The notes under the pieces are model-generated. The model saw only the letters and a list, made by a program, of their open reading frames with translations. It was not told where the DNA came from and did no database searches. Positions 55,012 through 63,613 of a stretch of 64,000 bases of DNA are shown here, piece after piece (positions within the stretch are counted from its first letter, which is position 1; every line of letters begins with the position of its first letter). Source of the stretch: Phycisphaeraceae bacterium (lineage in GTDB: Bacteria; Planctomycetota; Phycisphaerae; Phycisphaerales; Phycisphaeraceae); assembly GCA_028277745.1 (NCBI GenBank), contig JANQFR010000096.1, forward strand, positions 1 through 64,000. Reading direction: 5' to 3'. A program made the translations under genes and the position numbers.

Positions 55012-56961
55012 ATGAAATCTGCCCGAAATCAGTGGGTGTGCTGGGTGTGGGCTGGCTGGGAAACCGACCAGCACTACCGGCGACGGGGCGGTAGTGACAC
55101 GCGCTTCTTCGGGAACGGAGCATGGCTCGACGCCTGGCGCGATCGGCTGACCACACCCGAGACGCTCGACTGGTTGGTCGATAGCGGCATCACCACGCTG
55201 GTCACCTACTTTTATAAAGGCTTCGGCCTCGACGCCGAGCGCGAAGAACGTGAGCGGTTACGCGACTGGATCGCTGCCGCGCACGCCAAACATCTCAAGG
55301 TCATCGGCTACACCCAAGGCGGGTCACTGTACTACGAGACACTGCTCAATGAGCAGCCTGACATGATGAACTGGGTGGCGCGCCATCGTGACGGGGCGTT
55401 GCAGGCATGGAGTGGAAGTTACTACCGGCTGCGTCCTTGTTTGACCAATCAGGACTATCTCGCGTACATGCAGCGCGTGCTCGACATCGGCACCCAAGAC
55501 TTGCAGCTCGACGGCATACATTTTGACAACAACTACTATCGCCACTGCTGGTGTGAGCGGTGTGCCGCTCGGTTCCGCGACTGGCTGAATCAGCGTGACG
55601 ACCTGCATAGAATGGTCGGTTTGCCTCATGCAAATCATGTGATCCCGCCGCCGCTTGATCGCGACGCCGGCGCGTTCAGCGACCCGTTACAAATCCTCTG
55701 GATGCGGTTTGGGGCCGAGGTGCGCAGCCAGGCCTATCAGCAGTTGATCCAGCACACGCGGGCACGGCGCCCCGAGGTGGTATTCGCGGGCAACCCCGCT
55801 TTTCCCCGGCGGAGTGTGTATCTCTCCGACTTGGCCCTGGACTTGCATACTGAAGCGCAGCGGTTCGACGTGTTGTTTGCCGAGAACGGCAACCTGCCGC
55901 AATGGGATACTAAACGCTGCGTGTCCCAGGCCGAGGCGTATCTGCTGGCCGATGCGCTGGGCTACGGAGTTTTCAGTACCGCTTGGAAAAGCGGGGAAAA
56001 CAGCGTTTTGCCGCCGCAAAACCCGAGTGAAGTTTGGACGATCATGGCCGAAGAAGCCTCGTTTCACGCCGCCGCGATCGGTAACAATTGGATGCTGCGC
56101 CCAGCGGGTGACTATGAGAAGACGCTCGGGGATCACGCGGCGTTGATAGGGGCGTTTCGTGACGCCAGCGAATTTTTCGGAAGCCTGCACGAATCGCTGG
56201 ATCGTCGGCAGCTGCGGCAATGGGGGGAAGTCGGTCTGTTTGTTGAGCCAGACACACTCAGCTTGGCGTGGCGTCGCGATCGCGGGGTGATGCGTGCCGC
56301 GATCCTCGCGCTGCAGTGCATGAGACTCAGCGTGGTACTAGTCCCGTCAGGTCGTCCGGTACCTGATGGCGTGCGCATACTGCTGGTTCCGCAGCAAACC
56401 TGTCTCAGCGATGAGAGCATGAAGCAGATATCATCTTTTGCGCGAGGCGATCAACATCGTGTGTTAGTGATGGGATCGTCAGGCGAGAAAGATCTTATGG
56501 CTTTGCCGCGCAACCGCAGCGACAGGGAAAAATGGCGGCGTGGCACTGGCATGGTCTGCGATGCGGGAGAACCGTTGGACTGGACGCCGGAGCAGGAAGG
56601 CCAGCAATACCTGTCAACCGATGAGTCTGCCGCGCAAGCAGAAGCGCAATCCGTGATTGGAATGATGCTTGAGCGTATCGGCTTCGCCTCGGCCGTGACC
56701 TGTGCCGCGCCCGAAGGCGTGTTGCTGAATGTCGAGCACAACGATAGGGCATGGGTCATCCACTTACGCGACCAGACCGGCTGCGGTCAACCGATGGGCA
56801 AAATCACCCTTCAATTAGATCCGGCGTGTTTTGGCCGCAAGCCCGTATGGTGTTACCGGCCCGGCCACACGTCGCCGCTGAAACTTGGTATCGACGCTGA
56901 TGGCTCCCTAGTGCTGCCAGACTGGCAGCACTACGCCCAGCTTCGATTGACCAAGCCCTGA
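55012..56961 (+). CDS. TIM-barrel hydrolase-like protein of unknown specificity
   Basis: This 649-residue protein has no signal peptide. The first ~360 residues look like a glycoside-hydrolase-type barrel: TTLVTYFYKGFGLDAEREER, HLKVIGYTQGGSLYYETLL, DGIHFDNNYY followed by a CxxC pair (CWCERC), then FAENGNLPQWDTKRCVSQAE. The middle (about 400-500) resembles a beta-galactosidase trimerisation-like Rossmann domain (RILLVPQQTCLSDESMKQI), and a beta-sandwich ends the protein. No family is certain. It is divergent from lacI, with operator-like repeats between them, suggesting sugar-induced expression. AAGG abuts the ATG, so spacing is poor. Confidence 0.65.
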   Translation: MKSARNQWVCWVWAGWETDQHYRRRGGSDTRFFGNGAWLDAWRDRLTTPETLDWLVDSGITTLVTYFYKGFGLDAEREERERLRDWIAAAHAKHLKVIGYTQGGSLYYETLLNEQPDMMNWVARHRDGALQAWSGSYYRLRPCLTNQDYLAYMQRVLDIGTQDLQLDGIHFDNNYYRHCWCERCAARFRDWLNQRDDLHRMVGLPHANHVIPPPLDRDAGAFSDPLQILWMRFGAEVRSQAYQQLIQHTRARRPEVVFAGNPAFPRRSVYLSDLALDLHTEAQRFDVLFAENGNLPQWDTKRCVSQAEAYLLADALGYGVFSTAWKSGENSVLPPQNPSEVWTIMAEEASFHAAAIGNNWMLRPAGDYEKTLGDHAALIGAFRDASEFFGSLHESLDRRQLRQWGEVGLFVEPDTLSLAWRRDRGVMRAAILALQCMRLSVVLVPSGRPVPDGVRILLVPQQTCLSDESMKQISSFARGDQHRVLVMGSSGEKDLMALPRNRSDREKWRRGTGMVCDAGEPLDWTPEQEGQQYLSTDESAAQAEAQSVIGMMLERIGFASAVTCAAPEGVLLNVEHNDRAWVIHLRDQTGCGQPMGKITLQLDPACFGRKPVWCYRPGHTSPLKLGIDADGSLVLPDWQHYAQLRLTKP

Positions 56962-56997
56962 TGAGCAGCGCAGACCTTTGCCAGTACCAGCACCATT

Positions 56998-57013
56998 TTT
57001 GCATTTTTGCAAA
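56998..57013. promoter_or_regulatory. TTTGCA-N4-TGCAAA repeat upstream of the prepilin-like gene
   Basis: This perfect inverted repeat, with a further TGCAAA half-site at 57022-57027, lies in the 128-bp gap between the barrel protein gene and the prepilin-like gene. It may be another target of the LacI protein encoded at 53838. Confidence 0.35.
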
Positions 57014-57089
57014 CAAGGTATTGCAAATTGACCAGATTTTGGTATCTTCATGGTGCAGCGATACCTCAAAAGTTGGGACGGAGCCGTGT

Positions 57090-57758
57090 ATGCCTGAATC
57101 TGTTGCTGCTTCACCTTCACGGGCGGGTTTCACGCTCATTGAGTTGCTCGTGGTGATCTCCATCATCAGCCTGTTGATCACAATCCTGCTGCCTGCACTG
57201 AAGGACACCCGAGAGAGCGCACGGTCGGTGGTCTGCGCTTCCAACCTGCGCCAAGCCGGGCTGCTTTGTCACATCTACCAGCAGGATTACGACGGGTACA
57301 TGCCCTCGGCCTACAACTCTCCGGCTGGGACACCCCCAGGCGACGGTCTGACGTGGTACCAGCAGCTCAAAGAATACAACGACAGCTATGAGTCCGAAGG
57401 TGACAACCTCTACCGCTGCCCAAGCTTTGCGTTGCAGTGGATACCCAGCGCCAACGGCAACTACGCCATGAGCGATCTTCTTATTAAAAGGTTGCCCACC
57501 GACCCGGCCTATCGATTAGACGACGTACCGGACCCGACCGATAAACTGCTTCTGGTTGACAGCTACCAGCGTGCCGTGTCCAACGTGTGGCCGTATTTCT
57601 ATATCGGCCGGTTCAACAACGGAAACTTCGATGGCCATGAGTACTACTACCACAACAATTCGGTCAACGTCCTGTTCATCGCGGGCAACGTGAGCAACTT
57701 CAGTGAGCAGGCCGCAGCCGAGGCGTGGGACACTGCTTGGCTGTATGACCCCGATTAA
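57090..57758 (+). CDS. prepilin-like protein with variant H-X9-DG motif
   Basis: This 222-residue protein has a type IV prepilin N-terminus (RAGFTLIELLVVISIISLLI), cleaved between G and F in known members, and a helix reaching about residue 45. A globular domain follows with a Cys pair and YRCPS. Near the end, H-NNSVNVLFI-AG matches the planctomycete H-X9-DG motif but with Ala for Asp. Such proteins are abundant in planctomycetes and have unknown function, perhaps as pseudopilins of a secretion system. The start at 57090 has GGAG eight bases upstream. Its position within a sugar-degradation locus suggests a role tied to polymer uptake or adhesion. Confidence 0.8.
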   Translation: MPESVAASPSRAGFTLIELLVVISIISLLITILLPALKDTRESARSVVCASNLRQAGLLCHIYQQDYDGYMPSAYNSPAGTPPGDGLTWYQQLKEYNDSYESEGDNLYRCPSFALQWIPSANGNYAMSDLLIKRLPTDPAYRLDDVPDPTDKLLLVDSYQRAVSNVWPYFYIGRFNNGNFDGHEYYYHNNSVNVLFIAGNVSNFSEQAAAEAWDTAWLYDPD

Positions 57759-57795
57759 AACGACCACCTCTGACTGATCTAGAAAGGAATATGCT

Positions 57796-60700
57796 ATGAT
57801 ATCGTTGATCCAGGCGGTGCGCCGCGTCCATCCGCAGTCGAAAACCGGTCACATGTTGCGATTGCCCCTCGCCGTAGCGATGGCCGCTATCGTTGCCGCT
57901 CTATCCGTTCAAGCGTCAGTGGCGGAACCCGTGCAGCCTGTAGCCGACATGGAAGGATCAACGGCCTTCAAGGCATTCCCCAGCCACGGCGAATCACTGT
58001 CAAGTGCGAAACGTGTTCAGACGACGGCTTCCGAGGGGCGTTACAGCCTGCGGTTCCACGCGCCGGGTGGTCAGAAAGCTTCACTCGTGTTCCCGTTTGA
58101 TCAGCCACTGCACGACTATAACGTGCTCGCCTTTGATTTTTATTGCGAGCGACGAAACGGCGCCCGGTTTTATGTCAATCTGCACCCGCAGGACGACAAT
58201 GACCCAGAGAAAAACCTGACCGAATATGTCGCTCAGATCGATCCAAAGATCGGACGCGACGGATGGACCACCATTCGACTGGTTCGCGACCGTTCCATGC
58301 GGAAGCGGGTGATTGATCGCCAGGGCCAATGGACGCAGCCTCGGGCGCTGTCGTTCAGCCTGACCGATGACGGTCGGGGCGACTTCGTTTTCTATGTCGA
58401 CAACATTCGCTTCCTCAAAGAAGAAACGAGCGGCAGGCAGAATCTGATCTACAACAGCAGCTACGAGATCAACACCAATCCCGACATCCCCGACGGTTGG
58501 CGCGGCCAGATCGGTGTTCCCCCTTTCGGCCCGACGCACTGGGGGCTGGATGACGCCGAAGCATGGCACGGGAAATACAGCCTGCGTTTGGGCCACATGG
58601 GCAAGTCGGCCATCGCATGGGGCCGGTTTATCAATCTGACCCCCGGACAACCCTACACGTTTTCCATTTACCTAAAGAGTGAACGGCCCGACACGAAGGC
58701 GACGCTTGCGGTCAACGGGTTGGAGCGCCCCAACAAGCATGCGGTTACTGTCGGCCCAACCTGGCAACGGTTTGAACTATCCGGCACCGCAGCCCGAGCG
58801 CGTACCAGTGTGATCGTGACCCTGGAGTCGAATGGGGTGCTCTGGCTCGACGCGGCTCAACTCGAAGAAGGCCGATCACCCGGTGACTATCACTTGCCCG
58901 AGCATGACCGGTTGCAGATTCAAAAAATCAAAGGAAAAACGACTGGCTTGCCAATGCGCTTGAATCAACCGCCCCGGGCAGCAGCATTTAAGCGTGCATC
59001 CACCGCTCCGGAAATCGACGGCCAATTAGATGACGCGCTTTGGCGCACCGAACCTGCTCTAACCGATTTTGCCGATCTCGAACAAGACACGCCGGTCGAC
59101 CTGAAGACCCGAGCCTGGTTGGCCTATGACGATCAGGCCTTGTACATCGCCGTGGAAGCAAGCGAGCCCGATACCGATGCGCTGCGGCAACGCATGCACA
59201 ACGCCAAATCCGCCTGGACCGCCGACAGCGTTGAGGTGTTCCTCGACACAAACGGCGACCGTCAGTCCTACTACCAGTTCGTTGTCAACCCCAATGGGCA
59301 GGCGTGGTCGGCTCGATACACCGCGCCGCGGGCCATCGCCGCCTGGTCAGGACACTGGCAGGCTCAGGCTCGGATCGGCAAGTCATCATGGGCCGCGGAG
59401 ATTCGAATCCCCTACACCGCGCTGGACGGGTCCGAGCCGTTCACACCAACACCGGGCGTCAACATCACCCGGACCTATAAACCGTCAAGGTCAAAAGACC
59501 AAAGGCAATACAGCAGTTGGTCTTTCAGCCACGGGGCTTTTCATAACCCCCGCGCATTCGGCATCGCGATCGGATTTGACCCGCAGGTGTTGACGCCCTA
59601 TCAGATCGATACCCTCGGCCTGTCTTGGTCCAACGGCCAGGCCCGCGCGAGGCTGCAAAACCGAACCCCGCAGCCAGTCACCTTAACCGGCCGGTTCACT
59701 TTAGACGAGTCGGAGTCGATCCGGAGCGACGCCTTCACCGTCACCATCGACAGCGGGAAGACCGCCGATGTGGCCAGCGCCTTACCGATCCCTGAGCAGG
59801 GCCACTACACGCTGCGGCTGTATGCGAGCGATGCGCAGGGACGGACGCGTATCCAATCGCAGCCGCTCAGCGTCACCGTGAGCAACACCACGTTGTTTAC
59901 GTTCCTCGGGCCACAATACGATCGATACCTGCCTGATGAAACCGTGCAGCTCCGCGCGGTAATCAATGGGCAACAGCCGAGTGAACAAGCATCCGATGAA
60001 CACCCGACCGTGACGTGGACACTGGGGGATCAGTCCGGAACACTGCGGCCCGAGGCCGGCGCCACAGATTGGTCGATCCCGCTCACCAATCTGCCGATCG
60101 GGACCCATCGCGTTGACGTGACGTTCCAGCACCCCGAGTTCGAAGACATTCAAGCCGCGGCCGACATCCGGGTCGTGCCGGAGTCGGACCGCGTGGTTCG
60201 GATTAATCGGTGGGGCCAGTTTCTCGTGCTCAATGATCAGGCTTTTTTCCCGTACGGTTTTTTCTCCGAGGCGATCGCCAAGCAACGGCCCATCGAGGTC
60301 TGGCGGGCCATCCTGACGGACCTGAAGCAAAACAACTGCAACAGCGTGCTTGCTTACACCGGCATGCGGACCGGGCTGTCCGATCGGCTGAAGCCCTACC
60401 TAGACGTCGCGGACGAATTAGGCATCGGCGTATGGGTCGAGATCAGCGGTTACTTCACTTGGCATATCCCCAAGGTCGCGGGTCTGCGTCACCGCTACAC
60501 CGATGAAGAGTCGGCGTTGCAGGATCTGCGACAACTGATGGATAACGTCCGCGGACACCCGGCCCTGTTGGGGTGGTGCGCGTTTGATGAGCCGGGCAAC
60601 CGGCCCGACATCCTCACCGGCGATTACGTGACGCGGGCGGCAGATCTCGTGCGCGAACTGGACCCCCATCACCCGTTTTTCTGCACGCATCTCAATCACA

Positions 60701-61329
60701 TGGGGGATACAGAGATTTATGGCCGGGGTACCGACATCGGGCTCATGCCCTTCCTGGCGCGAGGCGGACGCTATGACAACATGTTCCGCGAATTGAGCGG
60801 GGCCGGCCTGCCTGTCATGATCAACTCACCGGTCTACGGCGCCGCGGGCAACTCCGTCCGCGAGCCCAACCGTCAAGAGATCCGCCTGCATATGTGGAAA
60901 GCGGTGACGATGGGCGCGTGTGGAATACAGTTTTATCTGTATCGACCTTACTCTCAATACCTTTGGGAAGGCATGGGAGAGAACGGACAGCAAATCCAGT
61001 CGATTAAGTCAGCACTGCTCAATAGCCACCCTGCGGCCAACCTGCTCGTTACACCCAGCAACAAAGAAATTCATGCAACACTTCGATTTGACGGGATAAA
61101 CTACTACCTGATCGCGGTCCACACGGGGACACAAACACACAACACCACCTTCGAATTGCTGGACTTAGATCGAGTCAAAGACATCGAGCCTCTTTTTGGT
61201 TCGCCTGCGTTGAGTAACACAGGCAATGCGCCGCGGCTCACCATTGATTTTCCCGGCGAGTCGGTTGCGGTTTACAGAATTGTGGGCACGTCAACGCCGT
61301 CGCCACGGGCCGGTAACGATGCCCAGTGA
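57796..61329 (+). CDS. large secreted multidomain carbohydrate-active protein
   Basis: This protein has 1177 residues. The order seen is: signal peptide (LAVAMAAIVAALSVQASVA), a beta-sandwich binding domain (about 50-205), a second carbohydrate-binding domain of the CBM4_9 type (about 215-375), a CBM9-like domain (about 395-580: DGQLDDALW, AYDDQALYIAVEAS, ADSVEVFLDTNGD, YYQFVVNPNG), beta linker domains (600-800), and a TIM-barrel like GH2 enzymes (about 810-1110). The barrel has QFLVLNDQAFFPYGFFSEA and ALLGWCAFDEPGN, where the Glu of DEP may be the acid/base. AAAGGA lies before the start. It probably attacks a polysaccharide outside the cytoplasm. The substrate is unknown. Confidence 0.8.
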   Translation: MISLIQAVRRVHPQSKTGHMLRLPLAVAMAAIVAALSVQASVAEPVQPVADMEGSTAFKAFPSHGESLSSAKRVQTTASEGRYSLRFHAPGGQKASLVFPFDQPLHDYNVLAFDFYCERRNGARFYVNLHPQDDNDPEKNLTEYVAQIDPKIGRDGWTTIRLVRDRSMRKRVIDRQGQWTQPRALSFSLTDDGRGDFVFYVDNIRFLKEETSGRQNLIYNSSYEINTNPDIPDGWRGQIGVPPFGPTHWGLDDAEAWHGKYSLRLGHMGKSAIAWGRFINLTPGQPYTFSIYLKSERPDTKATLAVNGLERPNKHAVTVGPTWQRFELSGTAARARTSVIVTLESNGVLWLDAAQLEEGRSPGDYHLPEHDRLQIQKIKGKTTGLPMRLNQPPRAAAFKRASTAPEIDGQLDDALWRTEPALTDFADLEQDTPVDLKTRAWLAYDDQALYIAVEASEPDTDALRQRMHNAKSAWTADSVEVFLDTNGDRQSYYQFVVNPNGQAWSARYTAPRAIAAWSGHWQAQARIGKSSWAAEIRIPYTALDGSEPFTPTPGVNITRTYKPSRSKDQRQYSSWSFSHGAFHNPRAFGIAIGFDPQVLTPYQIDTLGLSWSNGQARARLQNRTPQPVTLTGRFTLDESESIRSDAFTVTIDSGKTADVASALPIPEQGHYTLRLYASDAQGRTRIQSQPLSVTVSNTTLFTFLGPQYDRYLPDETVQLRAVINGQQPSEQASDEHPTVTWTLGDQSGTLRPEAGATDWSIPLTNLPIGTHRVDVTFQHPEFEDIQAAADIRVVPESDRVVRINRWGQFLVLNDQAFFPYGFFSEAIAKQRPIEVWRAILTDLKQNNCNSVLAYTGMRTGLSDRLKPYLDVADELGIGVWVEISGYFTWHIPKVAGLRHRYTDEESALQDLRQLMDNVRGHPALLGWCAFDEPGNRPDILTGDYVTRAADLVRELDPHHPFFCTHLNHMGDTEIYGRGTDIGLMPFLARGGRYDNMFRELSGAGLPVMINSPVYGAAGNSVREPNRQEIRLHMWKAVTMGACGIQFYLYRPYSQYLWEGMGENGQQIQSIKSALLNSHPAANLLVTPSNKEIHATLRFDGINYYLIAVHTGTQTHNTTFELLDLDRVKDIEPLFGSPALSNTGNAPRLTIDFPGESVAVYRIVGTSTPSPRAGNDAQ

Positions 61330-62563
61330 TCCGCTGATGACCGTTCCGACGGAAGATCCGCAAATCGCGTTGTGCCGTGATCAATGCCTGGCCGACCTGA
61401 AGCCAAGCGATCGTGATCTGGAGCACGGCTTGGCGTTGCACCGGTCCTACGTGGTGATCGATGCGTATGGCTTTTCCGCGTTTGCGGCGCCGGATCACGT
61501 GATGCTCCACGACGTCAGGCAACGCGGGGTCGGCCCGGATTCACAGGCCGCGCTCAATATTCAGTCGCGCATGACCCGCATGGCGACGGACCCCTGGCAG
61601 CGTGATCGCTTCCTCGACACATGGCGTGTGTCCGGCGTGACCTGTGTCATGCGTAACTCCGGCGAAGAGGGCAATCAGGTCGAGCGCTTGCTGCCCCGTC
61701 TGGCCCACAACACGTTCGTCACCGATACGTTGGCCGAGTACATGTGTCGCATGATTTCGGATCACCACATCCAGCAAGCCAAGGCTAAGTCAAAATTCGG
61801 GTTTTGCTTAACGACCAATGGTGTGCCTATCTCCAGCCACTTTGGAAACGTTGAGCAAGCCCTCAGGTTCATCCCGATTTTTCGTCAGTTAGGTGTCCGG
61901 ATGATGCACCTGACTTACAATCGACGAAACCTGCTGGGCGATGGCTGTGCAGAGGTGAGCAACGCCGGCTTAAGTGATCTCGGGCGACATGCCATCGACG
62001 TGATGAACCGCGAAGGCGTGCTGGTCGACATCGCTCATAGCGGTGAGCGGACCGGCATCGAGGCCGCCAGGCAATCTTCACGCCCGGTGATCGCCAGCCA
62101 CACCGCCTGCCGCGCACTACACAGACACTGCCGCGGCAAGTCTGATGAGACCTGCCGCGCCATCGCTGACACTGGCGGCGTGATCGGCATCTGCGCGATC
62201 CCTGCGTTTCTCGGCGGCGCCGGCACCGTTACATCGATGCTCGATCACATCGATCACGTGGCGACATGCGTCGGCGTGGAACACGTTGCGATCGGAACCG
62301 ACCGCCCGGTTTGCATCCCACCCGGACCCAATGATGCAGAATTTGATGCCCCCGGTCCATCAGAACCTATGCCCCGATTCGAATCCTACTGGCCACAAGG
62401 GAGCATCGGGCAACCGCAGTGGAACCAGCCGGTCATGCATCAGTCGCTGGCCTGGACCAACTGGCCGCTCTTCACGGTCGGTTTAGTGCAGCGCGGGTAC
62501 CGAGACGAGCAAATCCGCCAGATCGTCGGCGGCAACATGATGCGCGTCCTCGCATCTACGTAA
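61319..62563 (+). CDS. renal-dipeptidase-fold (M19) protein lacking key metal ligands
   Basis: This 414-residue protein has the amidohydrolase-type barrel of membrane dipeptidase. Matching segments are LGVRMMHLTYNRRNLLGDGC, GLSDLGRHAIDVMNREGVLVDIAHSG, PVIASHTACRAL and HVAIGTDRPV. Two of the usual zinc histidines (AHSG and ASHT) and the late Asp remain. The first motif, normally D-G-H-N-D, reads D48-A-Y50-G-F52, so the His and Asp ligands are lost; the bridging Glu is Asn (TTNG), and LTHN is LTYN. Dipeptidase activity is unlikely; a different one-metal hydrolase or a non-catalytic role is possible. It overlaps the upstream gene by 11 bp, so the two are co-translated. Confidence 0.75.
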   Translation: MPSDPLMTVPTEDPQIALCRDQCLADLKPSDRDLEHGLALHRSYVVIDAYGFSAFAAPDHVMLHDVRQRGVGPDSQAALNIQSRMTRMATDPWQRDRFLDTWRVSGVTCVMRNSGEEGNQVERLLPRLAHNTFVTDTLAEYMCRMISDHHIQQAKAKSKFGFCLTTNGVPISSHFGNVEQALRFIPIFRQLGVRMMHLTYNRRNLLGDGCAEVSNAGLSDLGRHAIDVMNREGVLVDIAHSGERTGIEAARQSSRPVIASHTACRALHRHCRGKSDETCRAIADTGGVIGICAIPAFLGGAGTVTSMLDHIDHVATCVGVEHVAIGTDRPVCIPPGPNDAEFDAPGPSEPMPRFESYWPQGSIGQPQWNQPVMHQSLAWTNWPLFTVGLVQRGYRDEQIRQIVGGNMMRVLAST

Positions 62564-62599
62564 GTTCTTAAAGATGCTTAGTGAGAAAGTAAAAGACCC

Positions 62600-63613
62600 A
62601 TGAAATTCATCCAATTCGGCATCGGGCCCTTAGGCCAAAATTTGGTTCGCCGCGCCGCTCAGCGTGAAGGTTTGGAACTGGTCGGCGTGGTTGACCCTGA
62701 TCCAGATAAATTCGGTCGACCGGTCACCGATCTCGTTCCCGAGGCTCAGGGGCATACGCCGATCGTTGCCGGCCTGACTGAGCTGGGAACCGAGCATCAT
62801 GCACGCGTCGCGGTCATTAGCACGGTCTCCAGCCTCGAACGTTTGCTGCCCCAAGTCCAGACCGCCGCACAAGCCGGCCTGCACATCGTCTCGACCTGTG
62901 AAGAACTGTCATACCCCTGGCAGACCGCACCTGACCTGGCTCGGTTGATCCACGAGGTGTGCACCAAGCACGAGGTGGCCTGCGTCGGCACTGGCGTGAA
63001 CCCAGGCTTCCTCATGGATTACCTGCCCGCGGTGCTGAGCGGGGTTTGCCATGAGGTCCATCAGGTCACGGTAGAGCGGATTCAGGACGCTTCAATGCGG
63101 CGGGTCCCGTTTCAGCAAAAAATCGGCGCGGGGCTGACGGTTGATGCGTTTGAAGCCAAACGTCGGGAGGGCAGGTTGCGGCACGTCGGGCTGCGCGAAT
63201 CCGTTGATCACCTCGCAGCCGCTTTGAATTGGGGGCTGGACGAGGTCAAAGAAACACTGGCCCCGGTCATCGCCGAGCATGTTGTCACGAGTGGTTACAC
63301 CCGAATTGAGCCGGGCATGGCCGCAGGGGTCGAGCAGGTCGCCCTTGGGTTCCGCGAGAATCAGCCGGTCATCAAGTTGCGGTTTCGGGCGGCGGTTGGT
63401 GAAGCAGAGTCATTTGATGCGATCCAGATCCGAGGTGTTCCGGATTTTCGAAGCGTGATTCCCGGCGGGATCAATGGCGATATCGCTACGTGCGCTGTGG
63501 TCCTCAATGCCATGTACCGCATAGTTCAGGCCCAACCGGGACTAACCACGATGATCGACCTACCGGCAGTCATATGTAATACTGCAACAACGGAGCATGT
63601 TGCCAATGGATAA
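62600..63613 (+). CDS. DapB-fold NAD(P)-dependent dehydrogenase (diaminopentanoate-dehydrogenase-like)
   Basis: This 337-residue protein has a Rossmann N-terminus (IQFGIGPLGQNLVRRAAQR, then GVVDPDPDKFG) and the (STCEELSYPW)-(GTGVNPGFLMD) segments typical of the DapB-related amine dehydrogenase group that includes 2,4-diaminopentanoate dehydrogenase. In that group, amino acids or amino compounds are oxidised with NAD(P). The true substrate is unknown. It lies 36 bp after the M19-like gene and overlaps the next oxidoreductase gene by 8 bp, so these genes form an operon, perhaps for an amino sugar or amino acid derivative. Confidence 0.75.
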   Translation: MKFIQFGIGPLGQNLVRRAAQREGLELVGVVDPDPDKFGRPVTDLVPEAQGHTPIVAGLTELGTEHHARVAVISTVSSLERLLPQVQTAAQAGLHIVSTCEELSYPWQTAPDLARLIHEVCTKHEVACVGTGVNPGFLMDYLPAVLSGVCHEVHQVTVERIQDASMRRVPFQQKIGAGLTVDAFEAKRREGRLRHVGLRESVDHLAAALNWGLDEVKETLAPVIAEHVVTSGYTRIEPGMAAGVEQVALGFRENQPVIKLRFRAAVGEAESFDAIQIRGVPDFRSVIPGGINGDIATCAVVLNAMYRIVQAQPGLTTMIDLPAVICNTATTEHVANG

